From contig NZ_JAKGGD010000003.1 of assembly GCF_021556615.1 (NCBI RefSeq), positions 471,762 to 535,761 of the forward strand: a stretch of DNA of 64,000 nt. The letters are read 5' to 3'. Below, piece by piece: positions 1 through 10,755 of this stretch (the first letter of the stretch is position 1; every line of letters starts with the position of its first letter). The position numbers and the translations under genes were made by a program. Under the pieces are notes generated by a model. The model did not search any database. It was given only the letters and a program-made list of their open reading frames with translations, and had not been told where the DNA came from. The DNA comes from Paracoccus salsus (GTDB lineage: Bacteria > Pseudomonadota > Alphaproteobacteria > Rhodobacterales > Rhodobacteraceae).

Positions 1-144
1 CTGCGCATGCTGGGCGGCATGCCTGCCCCGACCAAGGCCGACCTGCCCGCGCCCGCCCCCGCCCCCGCCGAGTTGCCGGCCGCCGATGCCGCCGCCGCAC
101 CGGCTTCCAAGCCGGACCGCGCCGGCGGCAAGTCGGCGTCCTGA
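1..144 (+). CDS. accD: C-terminal tail of acetyl-CoA carboxylase carboxyltransferase beta subunit (partial)
   Basis: The window opens inside a reading frame that ends with TGA at 142-144. The 47 visible residues are an Ala/Pro-rich, low-complexity tail with no catalytic motif. The identification rests on position: accD directly precedes folC in many bacteria, and Rhodobacteraceae AccD proteins carry variable Ala/Pro-rich C-termini. AccD would be the carboxyltransferase beta subunit making malonyl-CoA for fatty acid synthesis. The zinc-ribbon and catalytic core lie outside the window, so the call is inference from context. Confidence 0.55.
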   Translation: MRMLGGMPAPTKADLPAPAPAPAELPAADAAAAPASKPDRAGGKSAS

Positions 145-166
145 GTCTTTGCCGTGGCACAAATAT

Positions 167-193
167 CCCGGGGGTCCGGGGGCTTGCCCCCGG
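167..193. repeat. G/C-rich palindromic intergenic repeat, copy 1
   Basis: This 27-bp element lies between the accD stop and the folC start. It contains a stem CCGGGGGC/GCCCCCGG (176-193) with almost no loop and is preceded by a second G-run. A near-identical copy (26 of 27 bases) lies at 40803-40829. Similar elements are common between genes in Rhodobacteraceae. It may act as a transcription-attenuating or mRNA-stabilising hairpin; there is no U-tract. Confidence 0.7.
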
Positions 194-203
194 CTTTGAA
201 CGC

Positions 204-1475
204 ATGAGCCAATCCGACGCCATTCTCGACCGACTCATGTCGCTGCACCCCAAGGTGATCGACCTGTCGCTTGACCGGATGCACCGCATCCTTGCCGCGC
301 TGGGTCATCCCGAACGCGCCATCCCGCCGGTGATCCACATCGCGGGCACCAACGGCAAGGGCTCGACCCAGGCGATGATCCGGGCCGGGCTCGAGGCGGG
401 CGGTGCCCGGGTCCATGCCTATACATCGCCCCATCTGGCCCGCTTCCACGAGCGCATCCGACTGGCCGGCGATCTGATCGCGGAGACGGCCCTGGCCGAC
501 GCGCTGGCGGAGTGCGAGGCCGCCAATGGCGGCCGGCCCATCACCTTCTTCGAGATCACCACCGCCGCAGCCTTCCTGGCGTTCTCGCGGACGCCGGCAG
601 ATTATACCTTGCTCGAGGTCGGGCTGGGCGGTCGGCTGGACGCGACGAACGTCATCGCAACGCCCCTATTGACGGTGATCACGCCGGTCAGCATCGACCA
701 CACGCAATATCTGGGCGACACCCTGCCGCTGATCGCCGCCGAGAAGGCCGGCATCATCAAGCCGCGCGTGACCTGTGTCGTGGGCCCCCAGCAGGACGAG
801 GCATTGCGCGTGATCGAGTCGCGCGCCTCGGGGCTGACCGCGCCGCTCTGGGTGCATGGCCAGCACTGGATGACCGCGACCGACCGCGACGGGATGATCT
901 ATCAGGACGATCACGGGCTGTGGGATCTGCCGCTGCCCAATCTGATCGGCCCGCACCAGATCCAGAACGCCGGGACGGCGCTTGCCGCGCTGCGCCAGCT
1001 TGGCGCCAGCCACGCGCAGGCTCGCGCAGCGGTCACGCAGGCGCAATGGCCCGCGCGGATGCAGCGCCTGTCGCGCGGACCGCTGGTCGACGCCGTCGGG
1101 CCGCATGGCGAGCTGTGGCTGGATGGCGGCCACAATCCGGCAGGCGGCGAGGCTCTGGCGGCGACGCTGGCCGGGCTGCCGCGCAAGCCGACACATCTGG
1201 TCTGCGGCATGCTGAATACCAAAGATGTGGCGGGCTATCTGCGCGCCCTTGCGCCCTGCGCCGACAGCCTGACTGCGATCGACATCCCCGGCGAGGCAAA
1301 CACATTGCCGGCCGCACAAACCGCCGAGATTGCCGCACGGGTGGGAATCGACGCGCACACGGCCCAGGATGCCACAACGGCGATCAGTCGGATCATCGTG
1401 TCGGAACCCCGCCCGCGGATCCTGATCTGCGGATCGCTTTACCTCGCTGGCAGGGTGCTGAGGTTGAATTCCTAG
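204..1475 (+). CDS. folC: Bifunctional dihydrofolate synthase / folylpolyglutamate synthase
   Basis: FolC adds glutamate to dihydropteroate and then to tetrahydrofolates using ATP, in the cytoplasm. The 423-residue product has the usual family length. The Mur-ligase-like P-loop GTNGKGS is at residues 48-54, a SIDHTQYLG...EKAGIIK segment near 165-190 matches the central-domain metal and carbamylated-lysine region, and DGGHNP near 306-312 is the C-terminal domain signature. It follows accD by about 60 nt, separated by a G/C-rich hairpin, and is probably co-transcribed with it. I see nothing abnormal. Confidence 0.95.
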   Translation: MSQSDAILDRLMSLHPKVIDLSLDRMHRILAALGHPERAIPPVIHIAGTNGKGSTQAMIRAGLEAGGARVHAYTSPHLARFHERIRLAGDLIAETALADALAECEAANGGRPITFFEITTAAAFLAFSRTPADYTLLEVGLGGRLDATNVIATPLLTVITPVSIDHTQYLGDTLPLIAAEKAGIIKPRVTCVVGPQQDEALRVIESRASGLTAPLWVHGQHWMTATDRDGMIYQDDHGLWDLPLPNLIGPHQIQNAGTALAALRQLGASHAQARAAVTQAQWPARMQRLSRGPLVDAVGPHGELWLDGGHNPAGGEALAATLAGLPRKPTHLVCGMLNTKDVAGYLRALAPCADSLTAIDIPGEANTLPAAQTAEIAARVGIDAHTAQDATTAISRIIVSEPRPRILICGSLYLAGRVLRLNS

Positions 1476-1615
1476 CACGTCGCTCGCCCTTTGGCTGTCC
1501 TTTTCGACATGTTTCGCGCGGTCCGACAATATTCTATTAGCTGCGCTGCGGCTTGCCCTGTAACGGATGGGACAAAGCTGATATCTTGAAAGTTGAATTT
1601 CAGGGAGCGGTTGAA

Positions 1616-2524
1616 ATGCCTGTGATTGATATCACACTTTACGAGACCCTCGTTGTCGACGGCGTTGTCCAGTCCGACTCGACGCTGATCACCCTGCAGA
1701 TCGACGATGCCAACAGCGATGGCGCGATCGACCGGACCGAATGGGCCAGCTATACGGACAGGCCCTTTGGCCACCTCGCAGGCAAGACCACTCCGCCGAT
1801 GCTGTTCGAGGGCGATACCGGCCAGACCACGAACGGCACGCTGTATTCTCCTGTTGCCTATGTTGAAGGACAGGACATCAGCGCGGTGCTGCGGGACCTG
1901 GACAAGAACCGCTACGAACCGACGCTGACCTCGCTGAACATATGCTATCTGGCCGGCACGATGATCGCCACGCCTTCGGGCGATGTCGCGGTCGAGACGC
2001 TGCGGCCCGGCGATCTGGTGCTGACACTGGACCATGGCCCGCAGCCGCTGGTCTGGACCCATGCCACCGAGGTGACGCCGGCCGATCTGGACCTGGCCCC
2101 CAACAAGCGCCCGGTCCGGATCGCCGCCGGATCGCTTGGCGCAGGGTTGCCCGCGCGTGATGTCGATGTCTCGCCGCAGCACCGGGTGCTGGTCCGCGAC
2201 GGTGACGGGGGCGAGCACCTGATCTCGGCCCGGCATCTGATGATGGCCGCGCTGCCCGGCGTTTCGTTGCGCCCGGTGGACGGCTCGTTCCAGCTGGTCC
2301 ACATTGCCTTTGCCGATCACCAGATCGTCCTGGCCGAGGGCGCCCCGATGGAATCCTTTTTCACCGGCAAGATGGCGGTCCGCGCGCTGTCCGTGCCTCA
2401 AAGGCTCAGCCTCATCGCCAGATTTCCCCGTGTTGCGCATGGCGAAAATCCGATGACCCCGGCGAGGCCCTTCATCACCCATCGCGACTATGCGCGCATC
2501 CTGGCGGTACCGACCCGGGATTGA
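1616..2524 (+). CDS. Hint (hedgehog/intein) domain protein with an EF-hand-like loop
   Basis: The ATG at 1616 is preceded by AGGGAG with 8-nt spacing, which favours it over upstream in-frame codons and gives 302 residues. Residues 31-42 read DANSDGAIDRTE, a textbook EF-hand loop with ligands at positions 1, 3, 5, 9 and 12, so calcium binding is likely. From Cys110 (CYLAGTMIATP) to about residue 250 the protein resembles the Hint_2 family found in Rhodobacteraceae; such domains can self-cleave at the cysteine. I see no N-terminal signal peptide. Export, perhaps by a C-terminal type I signal, is possible but not shown. The upstream region (1476-1615) is noticeably A/T-richer and contains TGAAA-N6-TTTCA (around 1586-1601), a possible operator. 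Confidence 0.8.
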   Translation: MPVIDITLYETLVVDGVVQSDSTLITLQIDDANSDGAIDRTEWASYTDRPFGHLAGKTTPPMLFEGDTGQTTNGTLYSPVAYVEGQDISAVLRDLDKNRYEPTLTSLNICYLAGTMIATPSGDVAVETLRPGDLVLTLDHGPQPLVWTHATEVTPADLDLAPNKRPVRIAAGSLGAGLPARDVDVSPQHRVLVRDGDGGEHLISARHLMMAALPGVSLRPVDGSFQLVHIAFADHQIVLAEGAPMESFFTGKMAVRALSVPQRLSLIARFPRVAHGENPMTPARPFITHRDYARILAVPTRD

Positions 2525-2540
2525 CGGCCCCGGCGCGGGA

Positions 2541-3680
2541 TCAGGTTTCGGTGCTGTTCCGTTCGGACGGCCGCGCGCCCCAGCCCGAGGCCTGCATCTC
2601 GCGCAATCGGCTGGCCGTGCGCTCGAACTCGAAGCTTCCCTCGCCCTCGTTGTAAAGCTGTTCGGGTTCGTCGGCCGCGCTGGCAATCAGCCTGACCCTG
2701 GATTCGTAGATCGCATCGATCAACGTCACGAAGCGCTTTGCCTCGTTGTAGTTCGACGCCGACAGGCGCGGCACGCCGTCGATCATCAAGACCCGCACGT
2801 TGCGCGCCAAAGCCAGATAGTCCGCAGGCCCCAGCGGCTTGCCGCACAGATCCCAGAACCCCGTCCGCGCCACGCCGTCCGCAAACGCAGGCAGCATGAC
2901 CTGCCGGCCCTTGACCTCGATCGCATGGGGCTCTGGCGTGGCAGAGCCGGTCAGATCGTCCCAGATCCCGTCCATGGCGGCGCGAGCGTCCGCGTCTGCG
3001 GGGCTGAACCAGACCTGCCCATCCGTTTCGCGACCCTGACGGTGGTCGGTCTCACTGTCCAGGCAGATGACCTCCATCCGCTCACGGATCAACTGGATGA
3101 AGGGCAGGAAAAGCTGCCGGTTCAGGCCGTGCTTGTAAAGATCCTCGGGCACCCGGTTCGAGGTCGTGACGACGACCACGCCCTGATCGAACAGGACCTG
3201 AAACAGCCGCCCCACGATCATCGCATCGGCGATGTCGCTGATCTGCATCTCGTCAAAGCACAGCAGCCGGACCTGGCGCGCGACCTCCAGCGCGACGGGC
3301 TTGACCGCGTCCTGATCGCCGCGCTTGCGCGACGCCTCCAGCCCGGCCTGTATTTCCTGCATGAATTCGTGGAAATGGACGCGACGGCTGGTGCGATCCG
3401 GCGCGGCCTCGGCCATCAGGTCCATCAGCATGGACTTGCCACGGCCGACGCCGCCCCACAGATACAGCCCCTTCGGGCCCGGTTTCTCCGACGCCGAGGC
3501 CGGATTGCCGACGCCCAGCAACGCCCTCCAGGCCGAGCGCGGCCGCTCCGGCGAAGCCGCAGCCGAGGCCATGTCGGCCAGCACCCGGTCCAGTTCCGAC
3601 AAGACCGCCTGTTGCGCCGGATCGGCCCTGAGCCGGCCTTCGGACACGCGCTGCCGATAAAGTTCGCTGACCTTTCCCAT
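2541..3680 (-). CDS. zapE: AFG1/ZapE family ATPase, cell-division associated
   Basis: The ATG at 3680 gives 379 residues, normal for ZapE. Walker A GGVGRGKS is at residues 76-83 and Walker B CFDEMQ at 141-146, and the C-terminal part carries the family's SASNYNEAKRFVTLID segment. ZapE (E. coli YhcM) is a peripheral ATPase linked to FtsZ ring constriction under stress; its mitochondrial relative AFG1/LACE1 supports protein turnover. The gene is convergent with the Hint gene, only 16 nt separating the stops. The reading frame stays open upstream, but that extension is antisense to the nucleosidase gene and is rejected. Confidence 0.93.
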   Translation of the reverse strand: MGKVSELYRQRVSEGRLRADPAQQAVLSELDRVLADMASAAASPERPRSAWRALLGVGNPASASEKPGPKGLYLWGGVGRGKSMLMDLMAEAAPDRTSRRVHFHEFMQEIQAGLEASRKRGDQDAVKPVALEVARQVRLLCFDEMQISDIADAMIVGRLFQVLFDQGVVVVTTSNRVPEDLYKHGLNRQLFLPFIQLIRERMEVICLDSETDHRQGRETDGQVWFSPADADARAAMDGIWDDLTGSATPEPHAIEVKGRQVMLPAFADGVARTGFWDLCGKPLGPADYLALARNVRVLMIDGVPRLSASNYNEAKRFVTLIDAIYESRVRLIASAADEPEQLYNEGEGSFEFERTASRLREMQASGWGARPSERNSTET

Positions 3681-3788
3681 GTGCAGCACCTGACACAAGC
3701 CTCGGCCCCGCCGCAAGATGCCATCACCTGCGCTTGACCGCCGATCTGCCGGCATGTCACCTGCCCAAAACCGCAGACAGGATTGCCG

Positions 3789-4424
3789 ATGCCCCGTTCG
3801 ACACAGCCCGACCTGGTCGCCGACCAGCCTGTCCTGTTCGTGATGGCCGCCGAACCCGAATACGGCCCTGCGCTGCGTGCCCGGATCAACCCGCTGATCA
3901 CCGGGATCGGCCCTGTCGAGGGCGCGGTGCAGCTGACCGCGGCCCTGTCGGCCCTGCGCGCGCGGCCACGGCTGATCGTCTCGCTCGGCTCGGCCGGGTC
4001 GAACCGGCTTGCGCATGCCGAGGTCTATCAGGTCAGCGCGGTCGCCTATCGCGACATGGACGCCTCGCCCCTGGGATTCGAGAAGGGGCGGACGCCGCTT
4101 CTGGACCTGCCGGCCCGGATCGGGCTGCCGCATCGCATCCCCGGCCTGCCCCAGGCCAGTCTTTCGACCGGCGCCAATATCGTCAGCGGCGCGGCCTATG
4201 CCGGCATCGCCGAAGACATGGTGGACATGGAAACATTTTCCCATCTTCGCGCGGCCCAGCATTTCGGCATCCCCCTGATCGGGCTGCGCGGCATTTCCGA
4301 CGGCGCGAAGGAGTTGCGCGGCCTGTCCGACTGGACCGACTATCTGCACATGATCGACGAAAGGCTGGCCGCGGCCGTCGATGCGCTGGAAGCCGCGATG
4401 CGGGACGGCAGCCTGACGCCCTGA
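3789..4424 (+). CDS. 5'-methylthioadenosine/S-adenosylhomocysteine nucleosidase-like phosphorylase-superfamily protein
   Basis: The 211-residue protein has the phosphorylase/nucleosidase fold signatures: LGSAG at 66-70, DMETF at 146-150 (the ribose-binding Met-Glu pair) and RGISDGA at 167-173 (the purine-binding Asp). Pfs/MtnN enzymes hydrolyse MTA and SAH to adenine plus the thioribose or ribosyl-homocysteine, recycling by-products of SAM-dependent reactions. The protein is shorter and more diverged than E. coli MtnN, so another nucleoside substrate is possible. It is divergent from zapE. The ATG at 3789 is preferred over a TTG two codons earlier. Confidence 0.8.
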   Translation: MPRSTQPDLVADQPVLFVMAAEPEYGPALRARINPLITGIGPVEGAVQLTAALSALRARPRLIVSLGSAGSNRLAHAEVYQVSAVAYRDMDASPLGFEKGRTPLLDLPARIGLPHRIPGLPQASLSTGANIVSGAAYAGIAEDMVDMETFSHLRAAQHFGIPLIGLRGISDGAKELRGLSDWTDYLHMIDERLAAAVDALEAAMRDGSLTP

Positions 4425-4495
4425 CGCCCTGCGCTTGTCCTTGCCTGGCCAAGCGCCTAAACCCGAAGCGCGGAAGCATTAGACAACAGGCAGAT

Positions 4496-6316
<1,821 letters not shown>

Positions 6317-6320
6317 GACG

Positions 6321-6857
6321 CTATCTCGGCGCCGCGTAGATGGCTGCCCAGAACCGGGTTCGGCCGTCCGATCCGATCGCCTGCCCGATGCCGTAATCGC
6401 GCACCTGCGGGATCATGATATTGTCGCGATGCCCCTGCGAGGCATTCCATTCGGACAGCACGCGCGACAGGTCGAAGGGCCCGGCGGCGATATTCTCGGC
6501 CGTCAGCATCGGCGCATAGCCGCGCGCCTTCACCCTGGGTCCCGGGCCTTTGGTCTTGCTGCCACGATGGGTCATCACGCCACGGGTTGCCATGTCGCAG
6601 GCGTGTTGGGCGGCGACCTCGGCCAGCAGCATGTTGGCCCGGACCGGGGCCAGCCCGGCACGGCTGCGTGCCGCGTTCGTGGCCTGCGCGCCGACCGAGT
6701 TCTGCGGCGGGCTGGTCTTCAGGCAGGCGGCCTTTCCGGGTGCCGTGGCCTGAACGTCATGGGGGTCGCGCGGCTCGATACCGCTGCCCTGGTCGGCGCA
6801 TGCGCCCAGCACGGCGCAGCATGCGAGCGTCGCGAGAAGATGGTGCGAAATCCTCAT
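6321..6857 (-). CDS. CAP (SCP/PR1) domain lipoprotein
   Basis: The 178-residue protein begins with a signal peptide ending in a lipobox (LGAC, Cys at about residue 19), so it is probably a lipoprotein. The rest is a bacterial CAP domain: the conserved stretches LAEVAAQHACDMA, AENIAAGP and SQGHRDNIMIPQVRDYGIG with the canonical HRxNIM motif are all visible. Bacterial CAP proteins are extracytoplasmic and of varied or unknown function. The gene is divergent from the LysM gene with a 173-nt spacer that may hold promoters for both. Confidence 0.88.
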   Translation of the reverse strand: MRISHHLLATLACCAVLGACADQGSGIEPRDPHDVQATAPGKAACLKTSPPQNSVGAQATNAARSRAGLAPVRANMLLAEVAAQHACDMATRGVMTHRGSKTKGPGPRVKARGYAPMLTAENIAAGPFDLSRVLSEWNASQGHRDNIMIPQVRDYGIGQAIGSDGRTRFWAAIYAAPR

Positions 6858-7030
6858 TCCCGTGTCCTGAAAATCCTCTGGTGCCGTGGACGCTAGCCAA
6901 GCTGGTGGCTCGACTCAATCGAAGGTTGTCAAACAGTTTAGCGATCGGCGGGGCTTCGCCGCCCGCAATCTTGACCAATCCGGCACATTCTGCGTCCCTG
7001 TCCCGCAGCAAGGCAGCAAAGGAACAGGCC

Positions 7031-7531
7031 ATGGCAATCTGGGATTTCGTGAAGGACGCGGGCAAGTCCATCTTCGGCGATGCCGACGCGGCAACGCCTT
7101 CGGCACCGGTCAAGGACAAGCCCGACATGGACGGGGAGCAAGGCGACGACATGCAACGCAAGGTCGACGCCCTGAAGGCCGAACTCAGGACGTTGAATCT
7201 TGACAGCGGCGACGTTCATCTGACGCTCAAGGGGGACACGGTGAAGGTCGACTCGCGCGGCGCCGATTCCGACACGATGGAGAAGCTGATCCTGGCCGTT
7301 GGCAATATCGAGGGCATTGCAAAGGTCGAGGCAGACCTGCCCACGCAAGCCGACGCCCAGCCGCCAGTCTTCCATGAGGTGCAGAAAGGCGAAACTCTGT
7401 CGGCCATCGCCCAGCAGCATCTGGGCAGCGCGAACAAGTATCACGCGATCTTCGAGGCGAACCGCCCGATGCTGAGCGACCCCGACAAGATCTATCCCGG
7501 CCAGATGCTGCGGATTCCCCGGCAGGACTGA
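7031..7531 (+). CDS. BON-LysM protein, Kbp/YgaU-like
   Basis: An AAGGA motif 8 nt upstream supports the ATG at 7031, giving 166 residues. The N-terminal half contains a BON-like segment (LNLDSGDVHLTLKGDTVKVD and following); the C-terminal ~50 residues form one LysM domain (EVQKGETLSAIAQQHLG...IYPGQMLRIP). This is the architecture of E. coli Kbp (YgaU), a small soluble potassium-binding protein. No signal peptide is visible, which fits a Kbp-like cytoplasmic protein better than a cell-wall binder. Confidence 0.88.
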   Translation: MAIWDFVKDAGKSIFGDADAATPSAPVKDKPDMDGEQGDDMQRKVDALKAELRTLNLDSGDVHLTLKGDTVKVDSRGADSDTMEKLILAVGNIEGIAKVEADLPTQADAQPPVFHEVQKGETLSAIAQQHLGSANKYHAIFEANRPMLSDPDKIYPGQMLRIPRQD

Positions 7532-7653
7532 CCCGCCGATCTGACGCCGCGTTTCGGGGCGGGGGGCGGGCTGGCCCCTTGCCCCGCCTCCTGCCTTGAT
7601 CGCATTATGGGATTGTAGAGGCGGGCTTCGGGAAGGGCTCGCAGGGAGGAAGA

Positions 7654-9540
7654 ATGGGCCGTTTCAGCAGCTATGACGACCGCAATCGCGTTCACGAGGA
7701 AATGCCATACGAGCAGCGCAACCTGCCGCGGACCGTTTACGGCTTTCTCAGCGCCACGGCCGACCGGTTCCCCGACCGGCCAGCGATCAGCTTTCAGCTT
7801 CTCGCCGGGCCGAACGACCACGCCACCACGCTAAGCTGGCGTGACCTGCGCGAACGGGTCACCGAAACAGCGAACCTGTTTCGCAGCCTGGGCATCGGCC
7901 CGAACGATACGGTCGCCTATCTGCTGCCCAACAGCCTCGAGACCCCGGTCGTGCTGCTTGCCGGCGCCACGGCCGGGATCGTCAACCCGATCAACCCGCT
8001 GCTGGATGCCGAGCATATCGCCGGGATCCTGCGCGAGACGAAGGCCAGGGTGCTTGTCACGCTGAAGGCGTTTCCCAGGTCGGATGTGGCACAGAAGGCC
8101 GCCGCCGCCGTCGCGCAGGCCCCCGATGTCACCCATGTGGTCGAGATCGACCTCAAGCGCCATCTTCGTGGCTTGAAGAGCCTGCTGATCCCGCTGCTGC
8201 GTCCGAAGGTGAAGACCCGGCACCACGCCGAGATTGTGGATTTCGAAGCCGCCGCGAGTGCGCAGAGCCACACCCGCCTGGCATTCGACGACCCGCAGGA
8301 GGATCGCGTCGGCGCCTATTTCCACACCGGCGGCACCACCGGCACGCCCAAGGTGGCGCAGCACAAGGTCTCGGGGATGATCTACAACGGCTGGCTTGGC
8401 GGAACCCTGCTGTTTGACGAGACCGATGTGCTGATGTGTCCGCTGCCGATGTTTCACGTCTTTGCGGCCTATCCCGTGCTGATGTCGTGCATCGCGTCGG
8501 GGGCGCATGTCGTGATGCCGACGCCGGCCGGATATCGCGGCGAGGGCGTGTTCGACAATTTCTGGAAGCTGATCGAACGCTGGCAATGCACCTTCCTGAT
8601 CACGGTGCCGACCGCCATCGCGGCCCTGATGCAGCGACCGGTGAACGCGGATGTCCGCTCGCTCAAGACCGCGATCTCGGGCTCGGCTCCGCTGCCGATC
8701 GAGCTTTACAACCGCTTCAAGGCCGCGACCGGCGTCGAGATCGCCGAGGGCTATGGCCTGACAGAGGCCACCTGCCTGGTCAGCTGCAACCCCGTCACCG
8801 GGCTGAAGAAGGTCGGCTCGGTCGGGATACCGTTGCCGCACACCGATGTCCGCATCCTCAAGCATGACGATGCCGGTCACGTGCACGAATGCGGCACCGA
8901 CGAGATTGGCGAGATCTGCGTGGCCAGCCCCGGGGTCTTTCCCGGCTCGACCTATACCGAGGCCGACAAGAATCACCGCCTTTTCACCGACGATGTCTAT
9001 CTTCGGACCGGCGATCTGGGCCGTCTGGACCCGGAAGGCTATCTGTGGATCACCGGCAGGGCCAAGGACCTGATCATCCGGGGCGGCCACAACATCGACC
9101 CCGCCGAGATAGAAGAGGCGATGCTGGGCCATCCGGCCGTCGCCTTTGCCGGTGCGATCGGTCAGCCCGACAGCTTCGCGGGCGAACTGCCCTGCGTCTA
9201 TGTGGAACTGGTCGCGGGCGCCGAGGTCACGACCGAGGAGCTGGCAGCCTTTGCGCGCGACCATATCCACGAACGCGCCGCGATCCCCAAGCATATCGAG
9301 ATCCTGCCCGAGCTGCCCAAGACCGCGGTCGGCAAGATCTTCAAGCCCGATCTGCGCCGCATGGCGATCACCCGCATCTACGACGCCGCGCTGGCCGGGA
9401 CCGGCGCCCATGTCCGCGAGGTGGTCGAGGACAAGAAGCGCGGACTGGTGGCGCGTCTGTCCCGCGATGCGAAGGTGGACGAGGAGGCGGTCGGCCACAA
9501 GCTGGGCGAATACACGCGGCCTTGGGAATGGGTGGATTGA
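7654..9540 (+). CDS. Acyl-CoA synthetase (AMP-forming)
   Basis: The 628-residue protein is a full-length ANL-superfamily adenylating enzyme. The AMP-binding P-loop YFHTGGTTGTPK begins near residue 222, YGLTEAT and LRTGDLG follow, and the C-terminal GRAKDLIIRGGHNIDPAEIEE and PKTAVGKIFKPDLRR (catalytic lysine) are intact. It should activate a carboxylic acid, probably fatty or related, to its CoA thioester. A strong ribosome-binding site (GGGAGGA) precedes the ATG. It stands alone, so the substrate cannot be inferred from neighbours. Confidence 0.88.
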   Translation: MGRFSSYDDRNRVHEEMPYEQRNLPRTVYGFLSATADRFPDRPAISFQLLAGPNDHATTLSWRDLRERVTETANLFRSLGIGPNDTVAYLLPNSLETPVVLLAGATAGIVNPINPLLDAEHIAGILRETKARVLVTLKAFPRSDVAQKAAAAVAQAPDVTHVVEIDLKRHLRGLKSLLIPLLRPKVKTRHHAEIVDFEAAASAQSHTRLAFDDPQEDRVGAYFHTGGTTGTPKVAQHKVSGMIYNGWLGGTLLFDETDVLMCPLPMFHVFAAYPVLMSCIASGAHVVMPTPAGYRGEGVFDNFWKLIERWQCTFLITVPTAIAALMQRPVNADVRSLKTAISGSAPLPIELYNRFKAATGVEIAEGYGLTEATCLVSCNPVTGLKKVGSVGIPLPHTDVRILKHDDAGHVHECGTDEIGEICVASPGVFPGSTYTEADKNHRLFTDDVYLRTGDLGRLDPEGYLWITGRAKDLIIRGGHNIDPAEIEEAMLGHPAVAFAGAIGQPDSFAGELPCVYVELVAGAEVTTEELAAFARDHIHERAAIPKHIEILPELPKTAVGKIFKPDLRRMAITRIYDAALAGTGAHVREVVEDKKRGLVARLSRDAKVDEEAVGHKLGEYTRPWEWVD

Positions 9541-9603
9541 CGGGTTGCGGTGCAGTCTGGCCAAGCCTAGAAGCAGCAGACACGGCCTGCGGCAAGGAAA
9601 CCG

Positions 9604-10755
9604 ATGCTGAACATCGATGACGAAAGCGACGATCTGGTTCTGCTTGAGAATGCGTTGGTCGTTCCCCCGGATGAAAAGACCAAGAGCAAATGGCAACCTT
9701 CGGGTGTCTTGGACCAGGCGGGGCAATTCGTCGAAAACTCGATAAGCTGGTCTTCGACATCCGAGCCGGTCAACTCGGAACCAAAATTGCCAGAGGAGAG
9801 CAGGGTCACTGCGCTCGACGGAACCTTTATGTTCGCCGGCATTTCCTACGGGCATTTCGGGCATTTCATTACCGAGAGTCTCTCAAGAATCTGGGCCCTG
9901 GACGAACTCCGCGATCGACTTGACGGGCTGATCTTCACTCCAAAGTTCCAGATGGCGAACAATCTGCGACCCTTTGAGGTCTATGATGAACTGGTCAAGG
10001 GACTTGGGATCGATCTGCCGATCACATGCCCCGCCGGACCGGTCCGGGTCGCGCGGCTTTACGTTCCGAAACAAGGGTTCGGCCTTGGCGATCTGACGGG
10101 CGGCAGCAGGAAGTTCCGGCAGTATGTAAACCGGCACGCAGGGAGCAACATCACCGCCAAAGGTGCCTCGAAAATCTATATCTCGCGGTCAGAGTTGCCG
10201 ACTGATCGAGGTGGCATCCTGGGCGAGGCCAAGCTCGAAGCCTATCTGCGGGACGAGGGCTACGAGATCTACCATCCGCAGAAAGAGAAGAAGATCGATC
10301 AACTCGCGCAATACAAGGCCGCTCGGCAGATCATTGCCGTAGACTGCTCGCCCCTGCATCTTGTGGGGTATGTTGGTCACGCTGATCAGAATGTCGGCAT
10401 TGTCACGCGCCGCAGCATGGCGTTCGGCGATCAGTTCGTGCGGCAACTGACCGAATTCAAGGGAATGAGCTGCCACATCATCGACGCGCTTGAGAACGAC
10501 TGGCTGCCGGGCAACACCAACAGGCCCAGCCGAAGCTCTTTCGGCGAGGTCAGCCTGAGCAAGATGTATGGGCAGCTGAAATCGGCAGGCCTGATTCACG
10601 GGACGGTCCCTTGGACAGATCTTACCCCGGCGGAAAGAAACGCGGACATCCACCGGCAGGAAGAACGCCATGATATCCGTTTCAAGCCGATGAACCCGGT
10701 CGATGATTTCGTGACAAGCAAGATCGAACCGGCAGAGCAAGCGTCAAAAGGCTAG
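9604..10755 (+). CDS. Glycosyltransferase family 61 (DUF563-type) protein
   Basis: The 383-residue protein carries the DUF563/GT61 pattern: SYGHFGHFITESLSRIWAL near residues 80-98 corresponds to the family's HxxHWxxExLPRL motif, and KIYISRSELPTDRGG near 190 to the YISRxxxxxR motif. GT61 enzymes move sugars such as xylose or arabinose onto glycans; bacterial members usually decorate surface polysaccharide. No signal peptide or membrane helix is evident. The DNA is lower in G+C than its surroundings (hand count 34/60 at 9661-9720 against 40/60 at 8761-8820), suggesting acquisition. It is convergent with a second GT61 gene, both stops lying in one CTAG. Confidence 0.75.
   Translation: MLNIDDESDDLVLLENALVVPPDEKTKSKWQPSGVLDQAGQFVENSISWSSTSEPVNSEPKLPEESRVTALDGTFMFAGISYGHFGHFITESLSRIWALDELRDRLDGLIFTPKFQMANNLRPFEVYDELVKGLGIDLPITCPAGPVRVARLYVPKQGFGLGDLTGGSRKFRQYVNRHAGSNITAKGASKIYISRSELPTDRGGILGEAKLEAYLRDEGYEIYHPQKEKKIDQLAQYKAARQIIAVDCSPLHLVGYVGHADQNVGIVTRRSMAFGDQFVRQLTEFKGMSCHIIDALENDWLPGNTNRPSRSSFGEVSLSKMYGQLKSAGLIHGTVPWTDLTPAERNADIHRQEERHDIRFKPMNPVDDFVTSKIEPAEQASKG

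Noticed and set aside
3681..4349. N-terminal extension of zapE
   Set aside because: It is antisense to the nucleosidase gene and would make ZapE far longer than the family.
7554..7585. G-rich then C-rich stretch downstream of the LysM gene as a terminator
   Set aside because: Only a short outer stem pairs well and there is no U-tract, so support is too weak to list.
7831..9864. Long open frame antisense to the acyl-CoA synthetase
   Set aside because: Its translation is rich in Arg, Gly, His and Asp without a domain, as expected from the complement of a G+C-rich gene, and the opposite strand encodes an intact enzyme.
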